DNA from: Pseudomonas protegens CHA0
GTDB taxonomy: Bacteria; Pseudomonadota; Gammaproteobacteria; Pseudomonadales; Pseudomonadaceae
Direction of reading: 5' to 3'
Length of the DNA: 64,000 nucleotides
Assembly (NCBI RefSeq): GCF_000397205.1
Contig: NC_021237.1
Coordinates: 311,001 to 375,000, forward strand
Shown: in pieces, positions 13,681-24,148 of the stretch
Position numbering within the stretch: the first letter of the stretch is position 1
Layout of the letters: each line of letters begins with the position of its first letter
The notes under the pieces: model-generated
What the model was told of the DNA's origin: nothing
The model's input: only the letters and a program-made list of their open reading frames with translations
The model's database searches: none
Position numbers and translations under genes: made by a program

Positions 13681-14039
13681 AAAACCACCTGACAAATTGT
13701 GAAAGCAGGCCCGCGGGCACGAAAATAAGGCCCGGCGAGTCTGGTTGAGCGGCCTGGCACGCGCCGCCACCTGGATCAAAAGGCTGCCTGTTGACCCGTG
13801 AAATCGAAAAAATACTGCCGGCCCGGGTAAAAAAATAAACCGGCCGCAGGCGTACTGATCAGATATTGCCCAACACAAAAGGCGGCGCATTATACCCAGC
13901 GTTAGCCGTTGCGGGGTGATCGCCAGCCTCAGGCCGACAGCGGGTTTGCTGGCGATAGAGGAAAAATCTGCTAACAATGCACTCGGTGCGTATAACGGCA
14001 GCTACGCCATAATGCGCACCGAGATTAGAGGAGCATCCA
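13681..14039. promoter_or_regulatory. Divergent tex / ompR promoter region (359 bases)
   Basis: No gene is visible here. A perfect TATAAT -10 hexamer for tex lies on the minus strand at 13894-13889. On the ompR side, CTCGGTGCG (13982-13990) and CGCACCGAG (14015-14023) form a perfect 9-bp inverted repeat around a CATAAT (14008-14013) that may be the ompR -10. No good -35 hexamers were found. Confidence 0.5.
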
Positions 14040-14780
14040 ATGAGCAGCACTGTACAAACTGCTGAAGGCGAAAAAATTCTTATTGTTGACGACGACCCGG
14101 GGCTGAGCAGCCTGCTGGAGCGTTTCTTCGTCAGCAAGGGCTACCGTGCCCGCGCAGTACCTAACACCGAGCAAATGGACCGCCTGCTGGGTCGCGAAGT
14201 GTTCAACCTGGTGGTACTCGACCTGATGCTGCCCGGCGAAGACGGCTTGACCGCATGCCGCCGCCTGCGCAGCGCGAACAACCAGATTCCGATCATCATG
14301 CTCACCGCCAAGGGCGACGAGCTGAGCCGCATCAAGGGCCTGGAACTGGGCGCCGACGATTACCTGGCCAAGCCGTTCAATCCCGACGAGCTGATGGCGC
14401 GGGTCAAGGCCGTATTGCGTCGCCAGTCTGCCCCGGTGCCGGGTGCGCCGGGCAGCGAAGACGAAAGCGTGACCTTCGGCGACTACGAGTTGTCCCTGGC
14501 CACCCGCGAGCTCAAGCGCGGCAATGAAGTGCACATGCTCACCACCGGTGAATTCGCGGTGCTCAAGGCGCTGGTGATGAACGCCCGCCAGCCGCTGACC
14601 CGGGACAAGTTGATGAACCTGGCCCGTGGTCGCGAATGGGACGCCCTGGAGCGCTCCATTGACGTGCAGATCTCCCGCCTGCGTCGGATGATCGAGCCCG
14701 ATCCTTCCAAGCCGCGCTACATCCAGACCGTCTGGGGCGTGGGTTATGTCTTTGTGCCGGATGGCACCGCGACCAAGTGA
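14040..14780 (+). CDS. ompR: Response regulator OmpR (AmgR)
   Basis: 246 residues. Receiver domain (1-125) with acidic pocket DDD at 17-19, phosphorylated D61 in VVLDLMLPGEDG and K111; winged-helix DNA-binding domain (about 145-240) with the WGVGYVF end typical of OmpR/PhoB regulators. It pairs with EnvZ 105 bases downstream. The P. aeruginosa orthologue AmgR controls the response to envelope stress and aminoglycosides, so that role is likelier here than E. coli-like porin osmoregulation. Good ribosome site gaggag before ATG. Confidence 0.94.
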   Translation: MSSTVQTAEGEKILIVDDDPGLSSLLERFFVSKGYRARAVPNTEQMDRLLGREVFNLVVLDLMLPGEDGLTACRRLRSANNQIPIIMLTAKGDELSRIKGLELGADDYLAKPFNPDELMARVKAVLRRQSAPVPGAPGSEDESVTFGDYELSLATRELKRGNEVHMLTTGEFAVLKALVMNARQPLTRDKLMNLARGREWDALERSIDVQISRLRRMIEPDPSKPRYIQTVWGVGYVFVPDGTATK

Positions 14781-14799
14781 TCATTGATTTGTAGGAGCC

Positions 14800-14829
14800 A
14801 ACGCCCGGGCCGGTAACGACCCGGGCGTT
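14800..14829 (+). other. Strong hairpin between ompR and envZ
   Basis: Perfect 10-bp stem AACGCCCGGG / CCCGGGCGTT with a 10-base loop, directly after ompR and 57 bases before envZ. There is no T-run, so it may protect the ompR message or lower envZ expression rather than end transcription. It is flanked by GTAGGAGC (14791) and GCTCCTGC (14858), REP-like edges. Confidence 0.6.
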
Positions 14830-14885
14830 CGCATTCCGCAACGGTGCGAGCGCGAGTCGCTCCTGCAAAGTGTGTAGTGGCTGTT

Positions 14886-16199
14886 ATGAAAACCCCGCTG
14901 TGGTTCCCCCAGAGTTTCTTCTCCCGCACCCTGTGGCTGGTGCTGATCGTGGTGCTGTTTTCCAAGGCATTGACCCTGGTTTATCTGTTGATGAACGAGG
15001 ACGTGCTGGTGGACCGGCAGTACAGCCACGGCGTGGCCCTGACCCTGCGCGCCTACTGGGCCGCCGATGAATCCAACCGTGACCAGATCGCCGAGGCTGC
15101 CGGCCTGATCAAGGTGGTGGGCAGCGGCGTACCGGCCGGCGAGCAGCATTGGCCCTACAGCGAGATCTACCAGCGGCAGATGCAGGCCGAACTGGGCGCC
15201 GACACCGAAGTGCGCCTGCGCATGCATGCGCCGCCGGCGCTCTGGGTGCGGGCGCCGAGCCTGGGGGACGGCTGGCTCAAGGTGCCGCTGTACCCCCATC
15301 CGCTGCGGGGGCAGAAGATCTGGAGCGTGTTGGGCTGGTTCCTGGCCATTGGCCTCTTGTCCACCGCCTCGGCCTGGATTTTCGTCAGCCAGCTCAACCA
15401 GCCCCTCAAGCGCCTGGTGTATGCCGCCCGGCAACTGGGCCAGGGACGCAGCGTGCGCCTGCCCATCAGCGATACGCCCAGCGAGATGACCGAGGTCTAC
15501 CGCGCGTTCAACCAGATGGCCGAGGACGTGGAACAGGCAGGGCGAGAGCGGGAGTTGATGCTGGCCGGGGTGTCCCACGACCTGCGCACGCCGCTGACCC
15601 GGCTGCGCCTGTCCCTGGAATTGATGGGCGATCACACTGACCTGACCGACGACATGGTGCGGGATATCGAGGACATGGACGCCATTCTCGACCAGTTCCT
15701 GGCCTTCATTCGCGATGGGCGCGACGAATCGGTGGAAGAGGTGGACCTGGGCGATCTGGTGCAGGAAGTGGCGGCGCCCTACAACCAGAACGAAGAACGG
15801 GTGCACCTGCGCCTGGAGCCGATCCAGCCGTTCCCGTTGCGCCGGGTGTCGATGAAGCGCCTGCTCAACAACCTGATCGGTAACGCCCTGAATCATGCGG
15901 GTACGGAAGTGGAAGTGGCGGCCTATGTGTCCGGTGACACCAATGCGCCCTATGTGGTGCTCAGCGTGATGGACCGTGGCGCGGGGATCGATCCTTCGGA
16001 ACTGGAAGCGATCTTCAACCCCTTCACCCGTGGCGACCGTGCCCGCGGCGGCAAGGGCACCGGGCTGGGGCTGGCCATCGTCAAGCGGATTGCCGCCATG
16101 CACGGTGGCAATGTCGAACTGCGCAACCGCCCCGATGGTGGCCTGGAAGCGCGAGTACGCCTGCCGCTGGGCTTGCTGCTGCCCCGTGATGCGGATTGA
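14886..16199 (+). CDS. envZ: Sensor histidine kinase EnvZ (AmgS)
   Basis: 437 residues. Transmembrane helix at about 15-36, periplasmic domain about 37-145, second helix about 147-168, HAMP (170-222), dimerisation box with H231 in GVSHDLRTPLTRL, and HATPase domain with N box (NNLIGNALNHAG) and G boxes (DRGAGI, GGKGTGLGLAI). It phosphorylates OmpR. I chose ATG 14886 because the hydrophobic segment follows properly. The ribosome site is weak, consistent with low kinase-to-regulator ratio. Confidence 0.93.
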   Translation: MKTPLWFPQSFFSRTLWLVLIVVLFSKALTLVYLLMNEDVLVDRQYSHGVALTLRAYWAADESNRDQIAEAAGLIKVVGSGVPAGEQHWPYSEIYQRQMQAELGADTEVRLRMHAPPALWVRAPSLGDGWLKVPLYPHPLRGQKIWSVLGWFLAIGLLSTASAWIFVSQLNQPLKRLVYAARQLGQGRSVRLPISDTPSEMTEVYRAFNQMAEDVEQAGRERELMLAGVSHDLRTPLTRLRLSLELMGDHTDLTDDMVRDIEDMDAILDQFLAFIRDGRDESVEEVDLGDLVQEVAAPYNQNEERVHLRLEPIQPFPLRRVSMKRLLNNLIGNALNHAGTEVEVAAYVSGDTNAPYVVLSVMDRGAGIDPSELEAIFNPFTRGDRARGGKGTGLGLAIVKRIAAMHGGNVELRNRPDGGLEARVRLPLGLLLPRDAD

Positions 16200-16233
16200 T
16201 CGGGGCTTCGCTCCTGCAGGCAGCACATAGCCC

Positions 16234-16254
16234 GTAGGAGCTGGCTTGCCAGCG
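16234..16254. repeat. REP unit
   Basis: Single REP palindrome GTAGGAGCTGGCTTGCCAGC with a CTCCTGCAG fragment 30 bases before it, in the 75-base gap between the convergent envZ and rimK genes. Confidence 0.65.
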
Positions 16255-16274
16255 CAAGGCCGGCCACGCGATCC

Positions 16275-17180
16275 CTAGCCCTTGCCCTTGGTCCGGGTCA
16301 TGTTCGGCCCGCCGTTCTTCTCGATGTGCTCGATGATGATTCCCGCCACGTTCTTGCCGGTGGTGGTCTCGATGCCTTCCAGGCCCGGCGAGGAATTGAC
16401 TTCCATCACCAGCGGCCCGTGATTGGAACGCAGGATATCCACCCCTGCCACGCTCAGGCCCATGACCTTGGCCGCCCGCAGCGCGGTCATGCGTTCTTCG
16501 GGAGTGATCTTGATCAGGCTGGCGCTGCCGCCGCGATGCAGGTTGGAGCGGAACTCCCCCGGCTTGGCCTGGCGTTTCATCGCCGCGATCACCTTGTCCC
16601 CCACCACGAAGCAGCGAATGTCGGCGCCGCCGGCCTCCTTGATGTACTCCTGGACCATGATGTTCTGCTTCAGGCCCATGAAGGCCTCGATCACCGATTC
16701 CGCCGCCGTGGCGGTTTCACACAGCACCACGCCGATGCCCTGGGTGCCTTCCAGCACCTTGATCACCAACGGCGCGCCGTTGACCATCTCGATCAGGTCG
16801 GGAATGTCGTCCGGGGAATGGGCGAAGCCGGTCACCGGCAGGCCGATGCCACGCCGCGACAGCAACTGCAGCGAGCGCAGCTTGTCCCGGGAGCGGGCGA
16901 TGGCCACCGATTCGTTGAGGGGGAACACCCCCATCATTTCGAACTGGCGCAGCACCGCGCAGCCATAGAAGGTCACCGAGGCACCGATCCGCGGGATCAC
17001 CGCATCGAAGCCTTCCAGGGGCTTGCCGCGGTAGTGGATCTGCGGCTTGTGACTGGCGATGTTCATGTAGGCGCGCAGGGTATCGACCACTACCATTTCA
17101 TGGCCACGCTCGGTGCCGGCCTCGACCAGACGACGAGTGGAATACAGACGCGGGTTACGCGACAGCACAGCGATCTTCAT
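16275..17180 (-). CDS. rimK: Ribosomal protein S6 glutamate ligase RimK
   Basis: 301 residues, full length. ATP-grasp ligase that adds glutamates to the C-terminus of ribosomal protein S6. The ATP-grasp core is seen in [21 protein letters not shown], and the metal-binding [22 protein letters not shown]. Start ATG 17180 gives the classic [10 protein letters not shown]. It overlaps rimB by 4 bases; in P. fluorescens SBW25 the rimA-rimB-rimK operon links cyclic-di-GMP to ribosome modification and to motility and root colonisation (established knowledge, recalled). The same layout is seen here. Confidence 0.95.
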   Translation of the reverse strand: MKIAVLSRNPRLYSTRRLVEAGTERGHEMVVVDTLRAYMNIASHKPQIHYRGKPLEGFDAVIPRIGASVTFYGCAVLRQFEMMGVFPLNESVAIARSRDKLRSLQLLSRRGIGLPVTGFAHSPDDIPDLIEMVNGAPLVIKVLEGTQGIGVVLCETATAAESVIEAFMGLKQNIMVQEYIKEAGGADIRCFVVGDKVIAAMKRQAKPGEFRSNLHRGGSASLIKITPEERMTALRAAKVMGLSVAGVDILRSNHGPLVMEVNSSPGLEGIETTTGKNVAGIIIEHIEKNGGPNMTRTKGKG

Positions 17181-17659
17181 GCAACACCTGTGGCAGAGGT
17201 AGTGGATACCGGGAACACCGGTTTGTCTTGTACGTACTTGATGCCCGGATTGACCACCAGTTGGCCGTCGATCAGAGCCTTGGAACCCAGCAGCAGGCGA
17301 TAGCGCATGGCCTTGCGGCAGGCGAGGGTGAACTCCACCCGCCACACCCGATCGCCCAGGGCCAGGGTGGTGCTGATCACGTAGCGCACCTGGGCCTGGC
17401 CGTTGGAGCTTTTAATGGTTTTCATCGCCACCAGCGGTGCTTCGCAGCGCCGGTGACGCAACTGCACCACACTGCCCAGGTGGGCATTGAAGCGCACCCA
17501 CTGCTCACCTTCGCGCTCGAAGGGCTCGATCTCGGTGGCATGCAGGCTGGAGGTGCTGGCCCCGGTGTCGATCTTGGCGCGCAGGCCGGCCACGCCCAGA
17601 TCCGGGAGCGCCACCCACTCGCGCAGACCGACAACGGTCAAATGGTCAAAAGTCTTCAA
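17177..17659 (-). CDS. rimB: Retropepsin-like aspartic protease RimB
   Basis: 160 residues. D31-TGAS is the active-site triad of the retropepsin-like, so-called ATP-dependent zinc protease family; [10 protein letters not shown] is the typical second half. In SBW25 RimB is the protease partner of RimK and opposes or tunes its effect on S6. It lies between the EAL gene (16 bases upstream) and rimK (4-base overlap). No signal peptide, so it is cytoplasmic. Confidence 0.85.
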   Translation of the reverse strand: MKTFDHLTVVGLREWVALPDLGVAGLRAKIDTGASTSSLHATEIEPFEREGEQWVRFNAHLGSVVQLRHRRCEAPLVAMKTIKSSNGQAQVRYVISTTLALGDRVWRVEFTLACRKAMRYRLLLGSKALIDGQLVVNPGIKYVQDKPVFPVSTTSATGVA

Positions 17660-17675
17660 TAAGGAAAATCCGCAA

Positions 17676-18455
17676 TTAGCTGTTCCAGGCCGCGGCCGGA
17701 ACCTCGGCCAGGGCTTTGAATGCAGGCTTGGCGAACCAGTAGCCCTGCATCAGATAAATTCCACAGTCGCTGAGAAAGTCCCGTTCACCGGCGCTTTCAA
17801 TACCTTCGGCGATGACTGTAACCCCCAACTCCGCACACATTGTGACAATCGCGCGGATGATCGCCTGGCGTACGCGATCCTGGTCCACATCGCGCACCAG
17901 CGCCATGTCGAGCTTGATCAGGTCGGGTTGGAAATCCGCCAGCAGGTTCAGCCCCGAGTACCCCGAGCCGAAGTCGTCGATGGCGGTCTTGAAGCCGAAT
18001 TCGCGGTATTCACGCAGAATATTGGTCAAATGGCGATAGTTATCTACGTGCTGGCTTTCCAGGGTTTCGAAAATCAGCCGGTCCAGGGGAAAACGCTGGG
18101 CCCGGGCCGCCTCCAGGGTGCTGCGGATGCACAGTTCCGGCCGGTACACGGCGTTGGGCATGAAGTTGATCGACAGGTGGCTTTGCATCCCCAACTGGGC
18201 GGCGAGGGTGATTGCCTGGGTCCGGCAGCGCTGGTCGAAACGGTAGCGATTGCTGTCATTGACCTGGCCCAGCACCGTTCCCGCCCCTTCGCCATTGACC
18301 CCGCGCACCAGGGCTTCATGGGCGAAGACCGAGCGGTCCCGCAGATCGACTATGGGCTGGTAGGCGAAGGAAAAATCGAAGCCCAGTGGCTGGCTTTGCT
18401 GGCAACCTTCGCAACGGTTGCCGGGCGAGGTCAGGGAAGTGGGGAAGTCAGTCAC
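17676..18455 (-). CDS. rimA: EAL-domain cyclic-di-GMP phosphodiesterase RimA
   Basis: 259 residues from GTG 18455, chosen because gaggag is 5 bases upstream. EAL domain over nearly the whole length: E47-A-L, NFMPNA, FETLE, DDFGSGYS and EGIES, all catalytic and metal residues present, so it should be active. The N-terminus has a C15-EG-C18 pair and no membrane segment or sensor domain. First gene of rimABK; by analogy with SBW25 it degrades cyclic-di-GMP and modulates RimK. Confidence 0.85.
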   Translation of the reverse strand: MTDFPTSLTSPGNRCEGCQQSQPLGFDFSFAYQPIVDLRDRSVFAHEALVRGVNGEGAGTVLGQVNDSNRYRFDQRCRTQAITLAAQLGMQSHLSINFMPNAVYRPELCIRSTLEAARAQRFPLDRLIFETLESQHVDNYRHLTNILREYREFGFKTAIDDFGSGYSGLNLLADFQPDLIKLDMALVRDVDQDRVRQAIIRAIVTMCAELGVTVIAEGIESAGERDFLSDCGIYLMQGYWFAKPAFKALAEVPAAAWNS

Positions 18456-18570
18456 GGGGACTCCTCGCGTATCAGGGCGCAACCTGGGTTATTTTAGGTG
18501 AGCGGCAGGGTTTATGAGAGCCCGCTTGCAGGCGGTAAAGTTGCGACATTTTTCAGCGAGGGGAATTCCA

Positions 18571-18975
18571 GTGGCGCACAAGCAGGAAGAAGAGGACAAG
18601 GTTCGTCTGGATAAATGGCTGTGGGCAGCGCGCTTCTACAAGACTCGTGCCCTGGCCAAGACAGCGATTGAAAGCGGCAAGGTGCATCACCGGGGCGAGC
18701 GCTGCAAACCGGGCAAGGAGCCGCGGGTAGGCGATGAATACCAGATTCGCGCCGGCTTCGACGAACGCACCGTGGTGGTCCAGGCCCTGTCCATCGTCCG
18801 CCGTGGCGCTCCTGAAGCGCAGGCTCTGTACGCGGAAACCGAGGCCAGCATCGCCAAGCGCGAAGCCGCTGCGGCCCAGCGCAAGGCTGGTGCCCTAGGA
18901 GTGAGCACCGACGGTAAACCGAGCAAGAAACAGCGCCGGGACCTGTTCAAGTTCCACGGCAGCAACCACGAATGA
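18571..18975 (+). CDS. hslR: Heat-shock protein 15 (ribosome-associated) HslR
   Basis: 134 residues. S4 RNA-binding domain at about 9-70 (VRLDKWLWAARFYKTRALAK), then a basic Ala/Lys-rich tail ending KPSKKQRRDLFKFHG. Hsp15 binds 50S subunits carrying stalled nascent chains and aids recycling. GTG 18571 is the start: gagggg is 7 bases upstream. Gene order hslR, PAP2 phosphatase, hslO, pckA is the Pseudomonas arrangement. Confidence 0.92.
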   Translation: MAHKQEEEDKVRLDKWLWAARFYKTRALAKTAIESGKVHHRGERCKPGKEPRVGDEYQIRAGFDERTVVVQALSIVRRGAPEAQALYAETEASIAKREAAAAQRKAGALGVSTDGKPSKKQRRDLFKFHGSNHE

Positions 18976-18977
18976 AA

Positions 18978-19007
18978 CCGTAGGAGCCGGTAAGCCGGCT
19001 CCTACGG
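18978..19007. terminator. Perfect 13-bp REP hairpin between convergent genes
   Basis: CCGTAGGAGCCGG and its exact reverse complement enclose a 4-base loop. It occupies the 38-base gap between convergent hslR and the PAP2 gene, so a REP unit probably serves as a two-way 3' end. No T-run. Confidence 0.6.
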
Positions 19008-19013
19008 GGCTGC

Positions 19014-19826
19014 TTAGCGCAGCAGGCTGCTGGCGCGCACCACGCTCATGCGCGAGAGCACGGGCATCCGGCTCAACAGGTTGAACAGCGGGTGGGTCAG
19101 GCGCAGCAGGAAGTTCGACATCCGCGCCGCGTACGGGGTGTAGTAGCCCCAGCCCAGGGCCAGCACCGCCAGCAGCACACCGCCGATGTAGTCGTCCTGG
19201 CCCCAGTGGGCGCCTGCCACCAGGCGCGGCATCATGAACAGCAGGGTCAGGCCCCAGACGATCAGGAACTGGCCGATGCTGCGGCTGAAGATCCCCATGA
19301 ACAGGCCCCAGATCAGCAGCACCGAAGCGTGGTCGCCCGGGAAGCTCTGGCTGGAGCGGTCCTTGAGTTCCCAGGTCTTTTCCCAGCCCGGGAAGTAGTC
19401 GCTCATGTGCACGGCGCCTTCCAGCACCATGGACGGGCTGTTGTGCTGCCAGTTCATGACGGCCACCAGCTTGGAAAACAGCGCGCGAATCACCACCATC
19501 AGAATCAGGATCGATAGAAAGCCGAAGAAGGCACGGCGCACGTCCACCGCCTTGAACACCCAGTCACCGCGAATCAGCAGGCCGAGCATGATCAGCCCCA
19601 CTACGATATCGAACGGCCGCAGGCTGGCCACGGCCCAGATATGCAGCCAGGTCGAGTTGCTTGCCAGAGGGGCGTTGAGGTGGTGGAACAGCCATTCGTC
19701 GAAGACCGTGCAGAGCGCCTGCCCGGTGGGCCACAACCAGAAACCCAGCAGGGCCAAAGGGAGTAAATTGCACAGAACCAGCTTGCCGAGGTTCCACCTT
19801 GCTTGGAACAAACCCGGATTGTTCAT
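19014..19826 (-). CDS. PAP2-family membrane phosphatase
   Basis: 270 residues with about six membrane segments. The PAP2 signature is present: SFPGDHASVL (motif 2 with H) and AGAHWGQDDYIGG (motif 3 with catalytic H and D). Start ATG 19826 has ggagat 7 bases upstream. Members of this family remove phosphate from lipids such as undecaprenyl pyrophosphate, phosphatidic or lipid A phosphates; the exact lipid here is not shown. Divergent from hslO with a 98-base shared upstream region. Confidence 0.82.
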   Translation of the reverse strand: MNNPGLFQARWNLGKLVLCNLLPLALLGFWLWPTGQALCTVFDEWLFHHLNAPLASNSTWLHIWAVASLRPFDIVVGLIMLGLLIRGDWVFKAVDVRRAFFGFLSILILMVVIRALFSKLVAVMNWQHNSPSMVLEGAVHMSDYFPGWEKTWELKDRSSQSFPGDHASVLLIWGLFMGIFSRSIGQFLIVWGLTLLFMMPRLVAGAHWGQDDYIGGVLLAVLALGWGYYTPYAARMSNFLLRLTHPLFNLLSRMPVLSRMSVVRASSLLR

Positions 19827-19924
19827 AAAATATCTCCAATCACCGCAAAACTGCACCCTCATGGTGCAAAGCCGCAATTTTCGGTGCTTGTCACCTTTTT
19901 GTCATCATTCAGATACCCAGACCT

Positions 19925-20827
19925 ATGACTGATTTGCCGGATACCGACTTCACTCAACGCTTCATCTTCGATGAGAGCGACACCCGCGGCGAGCTGGTGG
20001 CGCTGGAGCGCAGTTACGCGGAAGTCCTCGCCAAACACCCCTATCCCGAGCCGGTTGCACAGCTGCTTGGCGAACTGATGGCGGCGGCATCGTTGCTGGT
20101 CGGCACCCTGAAATTCGATGGCTTGCTGATTCTCCAGGCCCGTTCCGAAGGCCCGGTGCCGCTGCTGATGATCGAGTGCTCCAGCGAGCGCGAGATCCGT
20201 GGCCTGGCCCGTTACGACGCGGAGCAGATCGCCCCTGATGCCACCCTCGCCGACCTGATGCCCAACGGCGTCCTGGCCCTGACCGTGGACCCGACCAATG
20301 GCCAGCGCTACCAGGGCATCGTCGACCTGGACGGCACCAACCTGGCGGAATGCTTCACCAACTACTTCGTCATGTCGCAACAGACCGGCACCCGTTTCTG
20401 GCTCTATGCCGACGGCCGCAGCGCCCGTGGCCTGCTCCTGCAACAACTGCCCGCCGACCGCCTGCGTGATCAGGAAGAGCGTGACGCCAGCTGGCAGCAC
20501 CTCACTGCCCTGGCCAGCACCCTGACCGCCGATGAGCTGCTGAGCCTGGACAACGAAACCGTGCTCCACCGCCTGTACCACGAAGAAGCCGTGCGCCTGT
20601 TCGACGTGCAGCCGCTGCGTTTTCGCTGCAGTTGCTCGCGGGAACGCTCGGGCAATGCGCTGGTCAGCCTGGGTCTGGAAGATGCCCAGCAACTGGTGGT
20701 CGAACATGGCGGCAGCATCGAGATCGATTGCCAGTTCTGCAACGAACGCTACCTGTTCGATGCCGCTGATATCGCGCAATTGTTCGCGGGGGCGGGCGTG
20801 GACACGCCGTCAGATACTCGTCACTAA
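19925..20827 (+). CDS. hslO: Redox-regulated chaperone Hsp33
   Basis: 300 residues. The C-terminal zinc redox switch is present as C-S-C and C-QF-C (residues about 238-240 and 271-274). Under oxidative stress zinc is lost, disulfides form and the protein becomes a holdase chaperone. The ribosome site is weak. Neighbouring hslR and pckA match the conserved Pseudomonas order. Confidence 0.93.
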   Translation: MTDLPDTDFTQRFIFDESDTRGELVALERSYAEVLAKHPYPEPVAQLLGELMAAASLLVGTLKFDGLLILQARSEGPVPLLMIECSSEREIRGLARYDAEQIAPDATLADLMPNGVLALTVDPTNGQRYQGIVDLDGTNLAECFTNYFVMSQQTGTRFWLYADGRSARGLLLQQLPADRLRDQEERDASWQHLTALASTLTADELLSLDNETVLHRLYHEEAVRLFDVQPLRFRCSCSRERSGNALVSLGLEDAQQLVVEHGGSIEIDCQFCNERYLFDAADIAQLFAGAGVDTPSDTRH

Positions 20828-20939
20828 AACGATTCAGCGCAGGTAAATCACCTGGCAAACGCCGGAATTACGCCGTGCTGACGGGAGGGCCCTACTATTT
20901 TGGGGCTTTTCTGGCATAATCCGGCGCACTTTTTTCGCG

Positions 20940-22551
<1,612 letters not shown>

Positions 22552-22570
22552 GCTTCGACCTGCCATTAAA

Positions 22571-22596
22571 AAGCCGCCCTTCGGGGCGGCTTTTTT
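22571..22596 (+). terminator. pckA terminator
   Basis: GCCGCCC / GGGCGGC stem with a TTCG tetraloop and six T residues; A-run on the other side suggests it can act for the convergent gene as well. Confidence 0.95.
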
Positions 22597-22666
22597 GTGC
22601 GCAGCTGTAGCCGCAGGCGCAGGCTGCGATGGGATGCGCGGCATCCCCTGGGCCAGCCAGACACCC

Positions 22667-23533
22667 TCACGTCTTCAAGTGCAACACCAGCGCCCCCAGC
22701 AACACCAGCACCACCCCCGTCACCTGCACCGCCGTCAGCCGCTCCTTGAAGAACACATAGCCCAGCACCGCAGCGATGCCGCCGGACAGAGTGCTGATTA
22801 CCGTCACCACCGACACCGAGCCGCTCATGGCACCCCAGGAAAAGGCGAAGAAGGCGCCCAGGTTCATCAGGCTGGTGGAGGCCAGCAGGCCGCAGTTCTT
22901 CAGCGGCGGGATCTTCAGCCCGTCCGCAACTTTGAGCACCATCAGCAGCATCACGCCGCTGCCCACCGCGTAACCCAGCCAGAGCATGCTGATCGGCCCC
23001 AGTTGCGGCAGGGTGTAGCGGCCCTGCAGCCAGAAGCTGGTGCCATAGAGGAAGGCCGAGAGCAGGGCGAAGAAGATCGAGCGGCCGGCGGCGGTGCTGT
23101 GGGGCAGCTTGGAGTCCGAGTGCAGGCTGGAGAGGATCACGCCGATCACGCACAACAGGATGCACATGAGCTGCAGCGGGCTGATCTGCTCGCCACTGGC
23201 CCAGGACAGCAAGGTGGTGACCACACCGTAGGAGGTCACCAATGGGGCGACGATGGAGGCTTTGCCCAGGGCGAAGGCCTTGCCCAGGGCCAGGGCGCCG
23301 GAGACGGTGAAGGCCGCGGCGACCACGCCCATCAGCCAGACCTCCAGGGGCGCGGCCATGGCCTTGAGCAGGAAGGCGGGAAAGATCGTCAGCAGCAGGC
23401 TCATCAGGGTGAACCCCAGGCTCTGGCTGAAGAACACCGCACGTTTCACGCCCACGGCGCGCACGTTGAGCCCCACGAGAAAATCGGTGCCGCCCCAGAG
23501 CAGGGCGGCGAGCAAGCCCATCAGTACGTCCAC
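22667..23533 (-). CDS. EamA-family (DMT) transporter
   Basis: 288 residues with about ten hydrophobic helices in two similar halves, the EamA layout. MDVLMGLLAALLWGGTDFLV is the typical first helix. These are inner-membrane exporters or importers of metabolites; no substrate can be assigned. A 28-base gap separates it from the DUF1493 gene upstream on the same strand. Confidence 0.8.
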   Translation of the reverse strand: MDVLMGLLAALLWGGTDFLVGLNVRAVGVKRAVFFSQSLGFTLMSLLLTIFPAFLLKAMAAPLEVWLMGVVAAAFTVSGALALGKAFALGKASIVAPLVTSYGVVTTLLSWASGEQISPLQLMCILLCVIGVILSSLHSDSKLPHSTAAGRSIFFALLSAFLYGTSFWLQGRYTLPQLGPISMLWLGYAVGSGVMLLMVLKVADGLKIPPLKNCGLLASTSLMNLGAFFAFSWGAMSGSVSVVTVISTLSGGIAAVLGYVFFKERLTAVQVTGVVLVLLGALVLHLKT

Positions 23534-23561
23534 GGCATTTCCTTATGTACTGCCGTGAACC

Positions 23562-23915
23562 TTAGAGGCCTTCCAGCTCCTGAGTGTCCCAGCGTTGCTC
23601 CTTGAGCGCCCGGTACAGCATGCCGATGGTCAGCGGGAGCTTGTCTCCCCGACCCTTGGCGCGACGCTTGAGGGACACATCGTAGCCTTCGGGCTGGAAG
23701 TAGCGATAGCTGTCGAAATCGACAAAATCGATATCAAACTGTTCTTCCAGAGCGTTGAGTAAATGACGGGCGTCGGCGCCGTCGCAACCCAGGTCGAGAT
23801 TGATCGCGGTGTTCAGGCGAAGAGTCTTGCGCTCGGGCAGGCCTATTTCCTCATGCAGCAGTTGCATGAGCTGGCGCATGATGACGTCGTCGGGAAAGCC
23901 GGGGGCCAGTTGCAT
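23562..23915 (-). CDS. DUF1493-family protein
   Basis: 117 residues, acidic N-terminal half. The pattern LNTAINLDLGCDGADARHLLNALEEQFDIDF followed by a YFQPEG stretch resembles the acyl-carrier-like DUF1493 family. There is no serine in a DSL context, so it is unlikely to carry phosphopantetheine. Cytoplasmic, function unknown. Same strand as the EamA gene, 28 bases apart. Confidence 0.65.
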   Translation of the reverse strand: MQLAPGFPDDVIMRQLMQLLHEEIGLPERKTLRLNTAINLDLGCDGADARHLLNALEEQFDIDFVDFDSYRYFQPEGYDVSLKRRAKGRGDKLPLTIGMLYRALKEQRWDTQELEGL

Positions 23916-24148
23916 GGTCGGGGTTCACTTGCGGTTTCCAGGAGCTGCAGTGTAAGGCGAGTAGGGGTTTGGCTTGCAAGTGCTCGGAGGTCGGGACGGG
24001 GGGCGTTGCTCCGGGTAGGCAAGACTGTCGTTTTGCGCTGTATTTACGGCGCCAGGCCGAGCATTGGCGGGCAAAACTGTGTATGGTTCGCCGCTGATGG
24101 GTGGGGCGGGACAGAGGTCCGGCCATCGTTATCTACAGGGATTTTGTT

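Noticed and set aside
22608-22632. Third copy of the inverted-repeat element after pckA
   Set aside because: Only a partial end-like sequence (GCTGTAGCCGCAGGC) is present with no matching opposite end.
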